Positions 22,636-32,423 of a stretch of DNA of 64,000 bases are shown piece after piece. Each line of letters opens with the position of its first letter. The first letter of the stretch is position 1. Source of the stretch: Gracilibacillus caseinilyticus (GTDB lineage Bacteria > Bacillota > Bacilli > Bacillales > Amphibacillaceae); contig NZ_CP095072.1 of the NCBI RefSeq assembly GCF_022919115.1, forward strand, positions 3,968,001-4,032,000, in the 5' to 3' direction. The position numbers were made by a program, and so were the translations under genes. Below the pieces are notes generated by a model that worked only from the letters and a program-made list of their open reading frames with translations, was not told where the DNA came from and ran no database searches.

Positions 22636-22823
22636 CCGATAATATGGATTATGTCAACTAGCGTTGAAGTCATTTTGAAATGCTTAGTGTGCTGGCATAC
22701 CGCTAGGGCAACCACTTCGCGTCCTGCGGGGATATTTCCGGAGCTTTGCTAAACCCATAAAACATGTCAAAATAGCTAAATAGTTATACAGTTCCACTTT
22801 ACGTAATCCATTTTATAAGAACC
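22636..22823. repeat. Dispersed two-armed inverted-repeat element, copy B (short)
   Basis: Starts with the arm ATTATGTCAACTAGCGTTGAA and ends with the complement of the other arm (GCTTTGCTAAACCC, ACATGTCAAAATAGC). The middle retains CCACTTCGCGTCCTGCGGGG. Internal parts present in copies A, C and E are missing. The remaining bases of 22513-22932 hold two terminators and no gene. Confidence 0.8.
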
Positions 22824-22890
22824 TACTCTTCACCCTTAGCATGATTACTTTTGTGATTCGCTTTTATGACTGAATTTTATATCGATAACG

Positions 22891-22923
22891 AAAAAAACCT
22901 GCTGACCATAAATAGATCAGCAG
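22891..22923 (-). terminator. Terminator of the hom-thrC-thrB operon
   Basis: On the minus strand CTGCTGA / TCAGCAG with an 11-nt loop and seven T residues, ten bases after thrB. Confidence 0.85.
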
Positions 22924-22932
22924 CTTTCGTTA

Positions 22933-23838
22933 CTATTGAGCTTGTTCTTGTATTCTGTCCACTTTTGCTCCACTATTTTCGACTTGAAGTGGCAGCCACT
23001 TGAACTCAGGATAATCATTTCGCCATTTCTTTAATGTAAGAAAAACTTTTTTGTCATCAACTACCGCGATCATTGTCGGACCCGCTCCACTTAAGAAGAC
23101 ACCATATGCTTCTTCGAGCAAATAATCATACAGTTCATCATAATGTGATATTAATGATTTACGATACGGCTGATGAAAATGGTCCTTCTCCATCATTTTT
23201 CCTAGTGTTCGCCAGTCTCCTCTGCAAATAGCAGCAACACTGACATTGGCTACACTGCTTGCCTGGACGCTTTCTTTAAACGAGAAAGTATCCGGCAGTA
23301 CTGCCCGCGCATCCTTTGTTTTTAGTTCAAAGCTTGGAATCAGTGCTACAAACGTAACACCATTCACTGGAATCTTGGTATATGAAACTTCGCCGTCATA
23401 ATGCCCAATCACACATCCTCCTAGCAGACATGGTGCCACATTATCCGGATGACCTTCAATATCGGTTGCGATCTGAAGTTTCTCACTAGTGGTCAGTTGT
23501 AATTGTAGCAACACATTCGCAAGTTCAATACCAGCGATAATTGCTGTTGCACTACTTCCAAGGCCTCTTGCTAACGGAATATGGCTGGTCATTTCTACAC
23601 GACAAGCAGGAATATCTTGAGCCTTGTCGTATTTCTCTGCTACCTGTTCCACAATTTCATAGACTAAATTACCTTTTCCAGACGGTATTCCTTTAAGACA
23701 CTCGGATTTCGGAATGAACTCCCATTGCTCTGCTTTGGAGATATCGAGCTCTAAATAGAGATTTAATGCTAGACCAATCGAGTCGAAACCTGCCCCTAAA
23801 TTTGAGGTACTCGATGGTACTTTAATCGACCAGTTCAT
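22933..23838 (-). CDS. thrB: Homoserine kinase
   Basis: 301 residues, GHMP kinase fold: the ATP loop [13 protein letters not shown] is at about 88-100, and the C-terminal GAGPTMIAV motif is present. Phosphorylates homoserine for threonine synthesis. Its ATG overlaps the thrC stop (ATGA), and a terminator follows. Third gene of hom-thrC-thrB. Confidence 0.95.
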   Translation of the reverse strand: MNWSIKVPSSTSNLGAGFDSIGLALNLYLELDISKAEQWEFIPKSECLKGIPSGKGNLVYEIVEQVAEKYDKAQDIPACRVEMTSHIPLARGLGSSATAIIAGIELANVLLQLQLTTSEKLQIATDIEGHPDNVAPCLLGGCVIGHYDGEVSYTKIPVNGVTFVALIPSFELKTKDARAVLPDTFSFKESVQASSVANVSVAAICRGDWRTLGKMMEKDHFHQPYRKSLISHYDELYDYLLEEAYGVFLSGAGPTMIAVVDDKKVFLTLKKWRNDYPEFKWLPLQVENSGAKVDRIQEQAQ

Positions 23839-24896
23839 GCCTTGACACTACCCAGGATTTCGTTCATGATTACTTCTTCATCATTGGGTAACACGGTTGG
23901 CTTCACTTCACTGTAGTCGATTGCTGTATTAGGATCTTTTAATCCATTTCCAGTTAAAACTGTGACAACTGTAGAGCCTTTTTCCACTTTACCCTCTTTC
24001 AGTTTTTTAAAAAGACCTGCTACAGAGGCACATGATGCTGGTTCCGCAAAAACTCCCTCATTTTGGGCGATCCATTGATAGGCTTCGATCATCTCTTCAT
24101 CGGTAATCTCATCGATTTCACCTTGTGATTCGTCACGCGCATTGACGGCACCTTGCCAGCTGGCTGGATTACCAATTCGAATCGCTGTACCGACTGTCTC
24201 CGGATTTTCAAAAACACGATCATGAACAATTGCTGCTGCACCACTTGCTTCAAAGCCCATCATTGTTGGCAATCCTGAAGCTTTCATCTCATGGTATTCT
24301 TTGAAACCTTTCCAGTATGCGGTAATATTTCCTGCATTACCGACCGGAATAAATAAATATTCAGGAGCTTTGCCTAGCGCATCACACACTTCGAATGCTG
24401 CTGTTTTTTGACCTTCAATTCGATATGGGTTGACGGAGTTTACTAATGCTACTTCGCCTGTTTCAGCCAATTTTCGCACATAACGTAATGCATCATCAAA
24501 ATTCCCCTGAATCGAGTAAATTTCTGCGCCGTACATAACAGCTTGCGCTAATTTACCTTGAGCGATCTTTCCTTCCGGGATTACTACGATACATTTCAAC
24601 CCTGCTCTAGCTGCAAATGCTGCAGCTGAAGCAGAAGTATTCCCGGTTGATGCACAAATAACAGCTTTCGCTCCATCTTCCATCGCTTTTGCCATTGCCA
24701 TGACCATACCGCGATCTTTAAAAGAACCAGTAGGATTTAAGCCTTCGAATTTAGCATAAGCATTAACACCATACTTTTCAGATAATCTTTCCAGTTTAAT
24801 TAACGGTGTATTTCCTTCGTGTAAACTGATGATTGGTGTATTTTCGTTAATTGGTAGATATGCTTTATATTCTTGTAACAATCCTTGCCAAGCCAT
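23835..24896 (-). CDS. thrC: Threonine synthase
   Basis: 353 residues from the ATG at 24896 ([11 protein letters not shown]), with GGGAGGA upstream; earlier in-frame codons would overlap hom. PLP lysine in GSFKDRGM, phosphate-binding loop [10 protein letters not shown], and TGNGLKDP near the end are typical of the Bacillus form. Makes threonine from O-phosphohomoserine. Five bases after hom. Confidence 0.95.
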   Translation of the reverse strand: MAWQGLLQEYKAYLPINENTPIISLHEGNTPLIKLERLSEKYGVNAYAKFEGLNPTGSFKDRGMVMAMAKAMEDGAKAVICASTGNTSASAAAFAARAGLKCIVVIPEGKIAQGKLAQAVMYGAEIYSIQGNFDDALRYVRKLAETGEVALVNSVNPYRIEGQKTAAFEVCDALGKAPEYLFIPVGNAGNITAYWKGFKEYHEMKASGLPTMMGFEASGAAAIVHDRVFENPETVGTAIRIGNPASWQGAVNARDESQGEIDEITDEEMIEAYQWIAQNEGVFAEPASCASVAGLFKKLKEGKVEKGSTVVTVLTGNGLKDPNTAIDYSEVKPTVLPNDEEVIMNEILGSVKA

Positions 24897-24901
24897 AAAA
24901 A

Positions 24902-26197
24902 TTAATCCTCCCCATCGACGCGATAACAACTGATAATTTCATTAACAACGTCTAATCCTTTTAGATTTTCTCTGCTATTTAATAATTGCTGTTTGCTGAT
25001 TTTGTGTGTGACCATGACGATTTCCGCCATTTTCTTTTGTTCAGATGGTAATTGCAAAATCTTTTGGAAACTAACACTTTCATCTAAAAATACATTTGTA
25101 ATTTTCTGAAAAGTACCAGCTTCGTCGTCCACTTCCATGCGAATGAAATATTGCATGTACTTCTCATCATCTTCTTTTAGTTGCTTTTGAAACTGAGGTA
25201 ATATATATTCATTTCCCGTGATGCCTAAGCGAATGTTCTTGACGACATCCATTAAGTCCGAAACAACCGCTGTTGCAGTTGGCATGCTTCCTGCACCAGG
25301 ACCGTAGAACATTGTCTCCCCTACTGCTTCACCATAGACATATACGGCGTTAAATTCATTTTTAACCATTGCTAATGGATGGTCTTTCGGCAAAAGGGTT
25401 GGTTCAACGCTGACTTCCACTTTTCCATTGTCATTAATTGAAGCAATCCCTATTAATTTAATAGTATACCCTAAACTTGTTGCAAATGTAATATCTTCTT
25501 GTGAAATAGTTCGAATACCTGATACTTCTACATCCTCTAGGCTGATTTCCATTTTGAAAGCAAGGTTTGCTAATAGTGCCATTTTTCGTGCTGCATCTAA
25601 TCCATCAACATCTGATGTTGGATCTGATTCAGCAAACCCAAGATCCTGTGCCTCTTTTAATACTGGCTCAAATGCTACTTCATCATCCGTCATTTTCGTA
25701 AGGATATAGTTGGTCGTACCATTAACAATACCCATAATTTTCTGAATACGGTCAGATGCAAGTCCTTCTGTTAACGAACGAATAATCGGAATACCACCGG
25801 CCACACTTGCATCATACAAAATATCACAATTATTTTCTTTCGCTAAACGGAGTAATTTCTGTCCGTGTACAGCCATTAGATCTTTATTGGCAGTCACGAT
25901 ATGCTTCTTATTGCGGATTGCTTTTTCCAACAGCAGATTGGTGTCTTCAATACCACCCATCACTTCAATAATAATATCTATTTCCGCATTATTCACTAAT
26001 TCATCTGGATTATCTGTTAACCATTCAGCCTGGATCGCAACATCACGTTTCTTGTCGATGTCATGGACCAGGATTTTTTCTATATGGATTTCACAACCCA
26101 CTTTATATTTGATTTCTTCGGCATGGTTTTGCAACAGCTTTACTACCCCTGTACCAACTGTTCCAAGACCACATAACCCTACGTAGACTTGATTCAT
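24902..26197 (-). CDS. hom: Homoserine dehydrogenase with ACT domain
   Basis: 431 residues: NAD(P)-binding GLGTVGTG at 10-17, catalytic region NGTTNYIL and [14 protein letters not shown], and a C-terminal ACT domain (about 350-425, [13 protein letters not shown]), the usual site of threonine feedback. Reduces aspartate semialdehyde to homoserine. First gene of the operon, ribosome site AAAGGGAGGG. No T-box or riboswitch was seen in the short leader. Confidence 0.95.
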   Translation of the reverse strand: MNQVYVGLCGLGTVGTGVVKLLQNHAEEIKYKVGCEIHIEKILVHDIDKKRDVAIQAEWLTDNPDELVNNAEIDIIIEVMGGIEDTNLLLEKAIRNKKHIVTANKDLMAVHGQKLLRLAKENNCDILYDASVAGGIPIIRSLTEGLASDRIQKIMGIVNGTTNYILTKMTDDEVAFEPVLKEAQDLGFAESDPTSDVDGLDAARKMALLANLAFKMEISLEDVEVSGIRTISQEDITFATSLGYTIKLIGIASINDNGKVEVSVEPTLLPKDHPLAMVKNEFNAVYVYGEAVGETMFYGPGAGSMPTATAVVSDLMDVVKNIRLGITGNEYILPQFQKQLKEDDEKYMQYFIRMEVDDEAGTFQKITNVFLDESVSFQKILQLPSEQKKMAEIVMVTHKISKQQLLNSRENLKGLDVVNEIISCYRVDGED

Positions 26198-26252
26198 TAA
26201 GACGCCCTCCCTTTGTTCACTTTACGAATACAATTGTTTATATATAGTGGAC

Positions 26253-26281
26253 ATTATACAACTGTCTCACTATATTATCAA
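26253..26281 (-). promoter_or_regulatory. Promoter of hom-thrC-thrB
   Basis: On the minus strand TTGATA, 17 bases, TATAAT, about 55 bases before the hom ATG. Confidence 0.75.
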
Positions 26282-26301
26282 GACACAATTGCCTAAAAAA
26301 C

Positions 26302-26339
26302 AAAAAAAAAAGCATCCCATCTATCAAAAATGGAAATGC
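26302..26339 (-). terminator. Terminator of yutH
   Basis: GCATTTCCAT / ATGGGATGC stem followed by a long T run on the minus strand, directly after the yutH stop. Confidence 0.85.
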
Positions 26340-26349
26340 ATCGCCTTTC

Positions 26350-27324
26350 CTAATATACATTTTGTAACCAATCTAATTGTATACTATTTATTTCTCTTTG
26401 ATCAATGCCTAATTGTGAAAAAAATGTCCGTAAATTCTCTTCATAGTGCGTTTGGTTATCAATCACTTGTTCCATATCCGGGTATTCCGAAGAAAATGAC
26501 CGGATCTGATCCATGAAATCAAGAAGGTGCACTGGAAATAATAAACGGGCATATAATAATTTCCAACCAAATACCGACAGTTGCTGATTAGTCAGGTATT
26601 CTCTTAAAAAATCCCTGCACTGTGGAGAAGCAAGGCCTTCTTCCGTCAGCATATAGCCTCGTAGTTTTTCTGCTAGATCTCTGACCGGGTGATCATATAC
26701 GAAATGATCACACCAAATAAATGATGAATCCATCTGATTATCGTATCTGCCGAACGTAATAGCGGGTTGATCACTTTCATTAAATTGTGTTTCTTGTTCT
26801 ACTACGTGCAAGTATTGAATCGCATTTTCTGCGATCCCCATCATATAAGGAAATATGTTAACAAATTCTCTTAAAAATGCATTAGCAGGACGTTGCTGAT
26901 ACAATTGTTGAAAGAGTGCTTCGTACTGATCAATTTTGGTCGTCCATAAATCCTTCCATTTTCCATAGCTGTTCATCGAAGACGGCTGATAAGGATAAGT
27001 AAATCCGGACTGGTGAAACATTGCTAATCTGCTAGCCTCGTCTCGCTTATCCTTGTGATTGATTGCATAGCTTAACAAGTATTTCTTTTTGCCTATCGTT
27101 GTTAAAAACTGATTATGAACATTTGGCATAGGACAAGAAACATTGTTCCAGCCTTGTTGGTGGAAATGGGTCGCTATCGTATATAATTCTAATGCATTTC
27201 GCTCGCTCATATCTGTAGGAATGACAAAATAATAATAGGATTGATCAGCAAATGTAACATACGGCTGATCTGCTATTTGTTTAGTTGGCACCTGAATTGG
27301 GTAATGTAAGAATATGGGATGCAT
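26350..27324 (-). CDS. yutH: YutH, spore coat protein kinase-like (CotS family)
   Basis: 324 residues. Resembles the aminoglycoside-phosphotransferase-like CotS/CotI/YutH group of spore-coat-associated proteins: a weak N-lobe, FIWCDHFVYDHPVRDLAEKL in the position of the catalytic/metal loops, and a helical C-lobe. Typical kinase Asp motifs (HGDxxxxN) are not clearly kept, so it may be non-catalytic. Between hom and yutG as in B. subtilis, single gene with its own terminator. Confidence 0.85.
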   Translation of the reverse strand: MHPIFLHYPIQVPTKQIADQPYVTFADQSYYYFVIPTDMSERNALELYTIATHFHQQGWNNVSCPMPNVHNQFLTTIGKKKYLLSYAINHKDKRDEASRLAMFHQSGFTYPYQPSSMNSYGKWKDLWTTKIDQYEALFQQLYQQRPANAFLREFVNIFPYMMGIAENAIQYLHVVEQETQFNESDQPAITFGRYDNQMDSSFIWCDHFVYDHPVRDLAEKLRGYMLTEEGLASPQCRDFLREYLTNQQLSVFGWKLLYARLLFPVHLLDFMDQIRSFSSEYPDMEQVIDNQTHYEENLRTFFSQLGIDQREINSIQLDWLQNVY

Positions 27325-27380
27325 GAATTTTCCCCCTATATAGATTATATATTAGAATATATGTCATAAGGAAAAATAAA

Positions 27381-27911
27381 ATGATGAATACAGGAAGTGA
27401 TGAAATGAAAAAAAACTTAACTGAATTAGAACAAAAAGCACGCCAATGGTTGAAGGATCGCGGTGTACAGCTGGAGGATATAGCTGATCTAGTTTATTTT
27501 CTGCAAAATGACTACCAAGACGGATTAACCTTGGAATTATGTTATGAAAATGTGGATAGCGTTATCGGAAAACGTGAAGTGCAAAATGCTATCATTACAG
27601 GGATTCAATTAGATATGCTAGCCGAACAAAATAAGTTAGAATCTCCATTGCAAGAGATTCTTGAAACAGATGAAAGTCTTTATGGCATTGATGAAGTCAT
27701 AGCGTTATCGATAGTTAATGTTTACGGTTCAATTGGTTTCACCAACTATGGCTACATCGATAAAATGAAGCCAGGTATTTTAGAGAAATTAAATGATAAA
27801 TCAAATGGCTGTCATACCTTTTTAGATGATATCGTCGGTGCAATAGCAGCAGCCGCTTCTTCCAGACTTGCACACCGTGCCGTTAATGACGAAACCATTG
27901 ATGATGAATAA
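27381..27911 (+). CDS. yutG: PgpA-like phosphatidylglycerophosphatase family protein (YutG)
   Basis: 176 residues with the PgpA-type block: ENVDSVIGKREVQNAIITG near the start and GCHTFLDDIVGAIAAA near the end (conserved Asp pair). The family dephosphorylates phosphatidylglycerophosphate; the Bacillus members lack the long membrane segments of E. coli PgpA and their activity is less certain. Start at 27381 (AAGG 9 nt upstream); ATG at 27405 with AGGAAGTG is an equally good alternative. Confidence 0.85.
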   Translation: MMNTGSDEMKKNLTELEQKARQWLKDRGVQLEDIADLVYFLQNDYQDGLTLELCYENVDSVIGKREVQNAIITGIQLDMLAEQNKLESPLQEILETDESLYGIDEVIALSIVNVYGSIGFTNYGYIDKMKPGILEKLNDKSNGCHTFLDDIVGAIAAAASSRLAHRAVNDETIDDE

Positions 27912-27934
27912 AATACGTTAAAAATTAGTAAAAT

Positions 27935-27980
27935 GCCAAAAACCGCCCCTCATTCTGTAAATGAAGGGGCGGTTTTTGGC
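27935..27980. terminator. Bidirectional terminator between yutG and the DUF454 gene
   Basis: A 20-bp near-perfect inverted repeat (GCCAAAAACCGCCCCT and complement) with a five-base loop. A- and T-rich flanks suit both directions; it overlaps the last codons of the DUF454 gene. Confidence 0.85.
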
Positions 27981-28363
27981 TGCTTTTCTTTTAACAATGG
28001 AGAAGTAAAAATAAATATACTAACAAACACAGCAATAGCTAATACAAAGAGTTTCACGAACAATAAAGGAATGATCATTAAGGTAAACAGTACACTCGTC
28101 CAAACAATGACCACAGCGAAGCCTTTAATACGCAGTGGAACACCTTTGCCATTTTGATAATCCTGCAAATAGTGTCCAAAATATTTATTCGTCACCAGCC
28201 ACTTATGTAAGGCAGGTGATGATTTACCAAAACAAAAACCAGCAAGAATTATTAATGGCGTTGTTGGCAAAATAGGTACAATGATGCCGATCAAACCTGT
28301 TGTTAAACTTAAAGTACCAGCAATTATCCAAAGAAACCGTATAACTCTTTCCATTCCCTTCAC
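27950..28363 (-). CDS. YbaN/DUF454 small membrane protein
   Basis: 137 residues, with four hydrophobic segments and the family signature LPTTPLIILAGFCFGKSSP. Function unknown. Its start overlaps the mobA stop by four bases (ATGA), making it the last gene of the molybdenum-cofactor operon, although it is not a known part of that pathway. Confidence 0.85.
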   Translation of the reverse strand: MKGMERVIRFLWIIAGTLSLTTGLIGIIVPILPTTPLIILAGFCFGKSSPALHKWLVTNKYFGHYLQDYQNGKGVPLRIKGFAVVIVWTSVLFTLMIIPLLFVKLFVLAIAVFVSIFIFTSPLLKEKQPKTAPSFTE

Positions 28364-28959
28364 CCCTCTTTGTTCGTAATATAACGATAAAAGTCATCTG
28401 CAGAATTAATATTTACAAAACAAGAAGATTCTTTATCTCCGAAAGACACATATTTTACCTTTAGTCTTGTAAGCAACTGATGCATAGAACGCTTATTGTC
28501 TGCTAACTGCTTTTGAATCACTGCTAGTACATTTATATTGTAAATACCCACTAACGGCTGAACACGGCCATCAATACAGGGAATGATCGCGTCATAAGTG
28601 GGGTCCATCTGTTCAATTAAAACGTGAAGGATCGTTTTTTTCATGAAAGGTGTATCAACTGGAACAACGAGATACCACTGTGCATCCGTGACAACCATAG
28701 CTGAATAGATGCCGGCAAGCGGCCCTTCTCCTCTACATCGATCGTCATCGGTCAAAACAGATACACGTTGATCTGCTATCACATTCGTTTGATCAAGTCG
28801 ACAAACAAGAGAGACCTGTTCAACTAATGGAGTCAGGAGATCGATGGCATGCTGATAAAATGGCTTGCTTTGATAAATCGCAAAAGCCTTGTCTCCATTG
28901 AACCTGGAAGAGCTCCCCCCTGCCAACACTATACCATGAAACCGGTGCATCCTTCTCAC
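28360..28959 (-). CDS. mobA: Molybdenum cofactor guanylyltransferase
   Basis: 199 residues: nucleotide-binding LAGGSSSRFNGDKA at 11-24, then CRGEGPLAGIYSA and VPVDTPFMK. Adds GMP to molybdopterin to make the MGD cofactor used by nitrate reductase and other DMSO-reductase-type enzymes. Its presence suggests the host has such an enzyme; none is in the window. Overlaps mobB by four bases. Confidence 0.93.
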   Translation of the reverse strand: MRRMHRFHGIVLAGGSSSRFNGDKAFAIYQSKPFYQHAIDLLTPLVEQVSLVCRLDQTNVIADQRVSVLTDDDRCRGEGPLAGIYSAMVVTDAQWYLVVPVDTPFMKKTILHVLIEQMDPTYDAIIPCIDGRVQPLVGIYNINVLAVIQKQLADNKRSMHQLLTRLKVKYVSFGDKESSCFVNINSADDFYRYITNKEG

Positions 28960-29441
28960 CTTCCACTCTCAATATGCCACTCAAACAATTTCAAGTTGGT
29001 TTCCACCATTTTCATCGCTTCCTCTATCTGTCCACGACTAACCAGCTGCACATTTTCTAGCTGATGCATAACGTCCTCCCGGTCATCTCTTATCAGCACT
29101 ATTTTCGGCAATGGCCATTGTTTGAAGCCTTCTACAAACACATAATCTGTACCTAGTAATTGATATAGGTTTAACAACTTGTCTAATGGCAGTTTGTCCT
29201 TCTCTGCTGTCATCAACAATTGATTCTCGCCAATGACAGTAGTAATCGAAGCACCTGCTCGATAATGCTTATAGCTATCTTTCTTTGTCAGTATATCCGG
29301 ATCTCCACCATGACCATGATGCTTTATCGTAGCCGTTTGCAATCCTTTAGCGGTTAACGTTTTAATCCATTGATTAATGAAAGTGGTTTTTCCACTATTT
29401 TTATAGCCGACTATTTGGATGACATACATCTTAGCCACCAC
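28956..29441 (-). CDS. mobB: MobB, GTP-binding molybdopterin-guanine dinucleotide protein
   Basis: About 160 residues with a P-loop (GYKNSGKTT) at the start and KHHGHGGDPD typical of MobB. It helps MobA by binding GTP. A GTG at 29441 or the ATG four codons later could start it; both overlap the moaD stop, so translation is coupled. No clear ribosome site of its own. Confidence 0.92.
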   Translation of the reverse strand: MVAKMYVIQIVGYKNSGKTTFINQWIKTLTAKGLQTATIKHHGHGGDPDILTKKDSYKHYRAGASITTVIGENQLLMTAEKDKLPLDKLLNLYQLLGTDYVFVEGFKQWPLPKIVLIRDDREDVMHQLENVQLVSRGQIEEAMKMVETNLKLFEWHIESGR

Positions 29442-29664
29442 TAACTGGAGGGATAATCGCTACTGTATCACCGTTTCTCACCATGTCTTGCTCTAATGCA
29501 TATGCTTCATTTATTGCAATCATCGATTCCGAAAGTTGGCTAAGTTTAAATTGTGATTGAAGCATATTTTTCAATTCAGCTACGGTGCCTTCCTGAAAAT
29601 CGATTTCGATCACATCTGTTTTGGCTTCTTCCTGTAACTGAGCAAATAGCAATACTTTAATCAT
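29431..29664 (-). CDS. moaD: Molybdopterin synthase small subunit
   Basis: 77 residues from ATG at 29664 (GGAGGGG upstream). Ubiquitin-like fold ending in IIPPVSGG, the Gly-Gly tail that carries thiocarboxylate sulfur. Works with MoaE and is charged by MoeB. Overlaps both neighbours. Confidence 0.93.
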   Translation of the reverse strand: MIKVLLFAQLQEEAKTDVIEIDFQEGTVAELKNMLQSQFKLSQLSESMIAINEAYALEQDMVRNGDTVAIIPPVSGG

Positions 29665-30142
29665 CCTGATCCCCTCCATTTATCTCTGGCTTACCTGTAG
29701 GGTATGGTACATTCTCTAATTGATCGCCAATCCATGCCGCTCCATCTTCCCATTGCTCTTTTTTCCATATCGGCACTATTTGTTTAATTCGTTCTATCGC
29801 ATATTCATTGGCCTGATATGCCGGTTTTCGATGTGGAGAAGAGACAGCAATTACAACAGCAATATCAGAAATATTTAGTGAACCAATACGATGCGTTATA
29901 GCGACGTGTGTACCTGACCATTTTTCGCCAATTTCTTGTCCAACTTGCTCAAGCATTTTCTCTGCCATCGGTTTGTAAGCTTGATATTCCAAATAAATGG
30001 TACGTTTATCGCCCGTCAATTCTCTTACCGTTCCAATAAAGGTCGTAATCGCTCCTGCATTGCGATCCTCAACTTTTTGAATAATAGCATTTATATCAAT
30101 GGGATTTTTGACAATTTCAAAATGTTTGCTTGGCATTCTCAT
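29657..30142 (-). CDS. moaE: Molybdopterin synthase large subunit
   Basis: 161 residues. The conserved RxxxxxxxxxxLxYEAY-like region appears as LEYQAYKPMAEKML, followed by HRIGSL and SPHRKPAY, then a Lys-rich site (IWKKEQW). Transfers sulfur from MoaD to precursor Z. Starts within the moeA stop region. Confidence 0.93.
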   Translation of the reverse strand: MRMPSKHFEIVKNPIDINAIIQKVEDRNAGAITTFIGTVRELTGDKRTIYLEYQAYKPMAEKMLEQVGQEIGEKWSGTHVAITHRIGSLNISDIAVVIAVSSPHRKPAYQANEYAIERIKQIVPIWKKEQWEDGAAWIGDQLENVPYPTGKPEINGGDQDD

Positions 30143-31380
30143 TCTCCTAACCGATGAATCAACACGCGATCACCTTTATTAAATCCTGCTGTACCACCCG
30201 GTAATTCTATCAGACAATTCGCATTTGCCAACGAATGGACCATATTGGATTTATCTTTACCTGCAAGTTGAACAAAGACGGTTTGATCTTGAAAGTAATA
30301 GTACCCTCTCATGAAACGTGAGAATGGATTTGCTTTTGGTATATCCACATCAAGCACCGCTTCCACTGCAGGTAAACCAATTTGACGTTTACCTAAGAAG
30401 TGATCAATCAGTGGTCTCGTAAATAGTTCAAATCCGACATAACAAGCAGAAGGATTTCCTGATAATCCAAACAAAATATTATTTGCGGTAGTCGTTACAG
30501 TTGTCACACTTCCTGGTCGCATTGCCACTTTGTTAAACAAAACGTCTGCTTCTAAAGCCTGATAAATTTCTGGTAATAGATCAAAATCACCGACAGACAC
30601 ACCACCTGTTGTAATTAAAAAATCAACCTCTTCTAACACTGCAGAAATTTTTTCAATACTGGACGCAAGATCATCAGCTAATTGCCCATAATACCTAGGA
30701 ATGGCTCCTGCCCGCTCTAATTGTGCCGAGATCATATATGCATTACTGTTACGAATCCTGCCTGGCTCTAGTGGCTCAGATACTTCTAATAGTTCACTGC
30801 CAGTAGCAATGACACCGATCACTGGTTTTTTTGCAACAGGTACAGAAGCATAGCCGAACGTAGCTAGTAAAGCGATCACTCCTGGGTTTATTTCTGTACC
30901 CTTTTTGATGATCACTTCGCCTTTTTGAACGTCTTCCCCTTTAAAGGAAATATTTTGCTGTTGTGCACTTGGTTTCATAATATTAACGTATGTTCTGCCT
31001 TCTATTTCTTCAGCCGCAGTATCTTCCAGCATAACAACTGCATCGGCTCCTTTGGGAATGGCTGCACCTGTCATTATTCGGACGGCCTGATGATCTGTCA
31101 GTGGTTCAGAATGGACGCTGCCGGCCCCGATATGACCCACGACCTCCAGTTTTTTGGGCTGCTCTGCGCTCGCTCCTGTTGTATCATCTGACCGCAATGC
31201 ATAGCCATCATACGGTGATCGATCAAATGGTGGGACGTGGTGATCTGCCGTAATATCCATAGCTAGTATACGAGTTGCTGCTTCTGTTACCGGGACCCAC
31301 TCTGTCTGCCCCGTCTGATAACAGGCTTGTACTTTTGCTATGGCTTCTTTTACCGGAATCGGATTTCGCTCGTTTAACAT
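30139..31380 (-). CDS. moeA: Molybdopterin molybdenumtransferase
   Basis: 413 residues: HVPPFDRSPYDGYA at 40-53, RIMTGAAIPKGADAVVM in the middle, and TTGGVSVGDFD in the MoaB/Mog-like domain. Inserts molybdate into adenylated molybdopterin. No separate mogA/moaB or moaC gene is in the window, so those must be elsewhere. Confidence 0.95.
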   Translation of the reverse strand: MLNERNPIPVKEAIAKVQACYQTGQTEWVPVTEAATRILAMDITADHHVPPFDRSPYDGYALRSDDTTGASAEQPKKLEVVGHIGAGSVHSEPLTDHQAVRIMTGAAIPKGADAVVMLEDTAAEEIEGRTYVNIMKPSAQQQNISFKGEDVQKGEVIIKKGTEINPGVIALLATFGYASVPVAKKPVIGVIATGSELLEVSEPLEPGRIRNSNAYMISAQLERAGAIPRYYGQLADDLASSIEKISAVLEEVDFLITTGGVSVGDFDLLPEIYQALEADVLFNKVAMRPGSVTTVTTTANNILFGLSGNPSACYVGFELFTRPLIDHFLGKRQIGLPAVEAVLDVDIPKANPFSRFMRGYYYFQDQTVFVQLAGKDKSNMVHSLANANCLIELPGGTAGFNKGDRVLIHRLGE

Positions 31381-31392
31381 AATGACATACTC

Positions 31393-32406
31393 CTAACCAA
31401 CAATCTGATAATATAATTTTTTGGCTTCTTCAATTGATTTAGTACCGTGGATAAAGGTACGTCCATCCTTAAAGAAAATAATGCGTTTATCATGGATATC
31501 TACCGACAATAAAAAGGCATTCTCACGCACATTATGATAACTGGATAGTTTTTGTTGCAAATGAGAGAAACTAAATTTTTTTCCGCGAATTTGAACGGTA
31601 TCCCGGCCACATAAAATTTCTGTTTTTGTTCGATTCTGATAAGAAAGACTCGGATAGTCAGGAGTGGCACCACAACTTGCACATTGAGGCTGTTTTGCCC
31701 TGCTGACATCAATGGTTTGATAATGGTGATGCCACAGATCGAAAATAATTAATTTACTACTTACTTCTTCGTCAGCCCCAATTAATAGTTTCATAGCTTC
31801 TGTCGTTTGGTGCGCAACCACCATTTGTACTGCAGGACTGATAATACCAACTGCGTCACATGTCGCACCGAACATCGGCGTAACCTTTAACAAACAGTCC
31901 AAGCAAGGTGTCTTTTCAGGAATAATCGTAAATGTCATACCAGAACTGCCTACACATGCACCAAAAATCCATACTTTTTTATTTTTTTGACAAAGATCAT
32001 TCAAGATAAATCTGATATCAAAATTATCCGTAGCATCAATCACCAGATCTGCCTGTTGTACATAGCTTTCAAGATTCTCTGCAGTTGCGTCCATCACAAC
32101 TGGCTCTATTTCAACACAGCTGTTGATTTTTGTTAAATGATCACTTGCCGCTGCCGCTTTCGGGAGCTGATCGCGCGCATCTTCTTCGGTAAACAAATGC
32201 TGCCTTTGTAAATTGCTCCATTCGACATAATCACGATCGATGATGGTCAGCTTTCCTACTCCGGCTCGAGCAAGGATTTCCGCTACAGATGATCCCAATG
32301 CACCACATCCGACAATCAAGACGCGCTTGGCCAATAATTTTCGTTGACCCTCTTCACCAATTCCTTTGAAAAGCATTTGGCGATCATATCTATCTAGTTC
32401 TGGCAT
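31393..32406 (-). CDS. moeB: MoeB/ThiF-family adenylyltransferase
   Basis: 337 residues. GCGALGSSVAE (30-40) binds ATP, DATDNFD is the Asp-containing loop, and two CxxC pairs (CLDC, CASC) hold zinc. It activates the MoaD C-terminus by adenylation; Bacillus members may also serve ThiS. The extra 80 residues at the end look like a reduced rhodanese-related domain without a clear catalytic Cys loop. Confidence 0.9.
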   Translation of the reverse strand: MPELDRYDRQMLFKGIGEEGQRKLLAKRVLIVGCGALGSSVAEILARAGVGKLTIIDRDYVEWSNLQRQHLFTEEDARDQLPKAAAASDHLTKINSCVEIEPVVMDATAENLESYVQQADLVIDATDNFDIRFILNDLCQKNKKVWIFGACVGSSGMTFTIIPEKTPCLDCLLKVTPMFGATCDAVGIISPAVQMVVAHQTTEAMKLLIGADEEVSSKLIIFDLWHHHYQTIDVSRAKQPQCASCGATPDYPSLSYQNRTKTEILCGRDTVQIRGKKFSFSHLQQKLSSYHNVRENAFLLSVDIHDKRIIFFKDGRTFIHGTKSIEEAKKLYYQIVG

Positions 32407-32423
32407 AGGACTAACTCCCTTTC

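Noticed and set aside
26198..26252. T-box or riboswitch before hom
   Set aside because: The leader is only about 50 bases from the promoter to the ATG, too short, with no T-box core.
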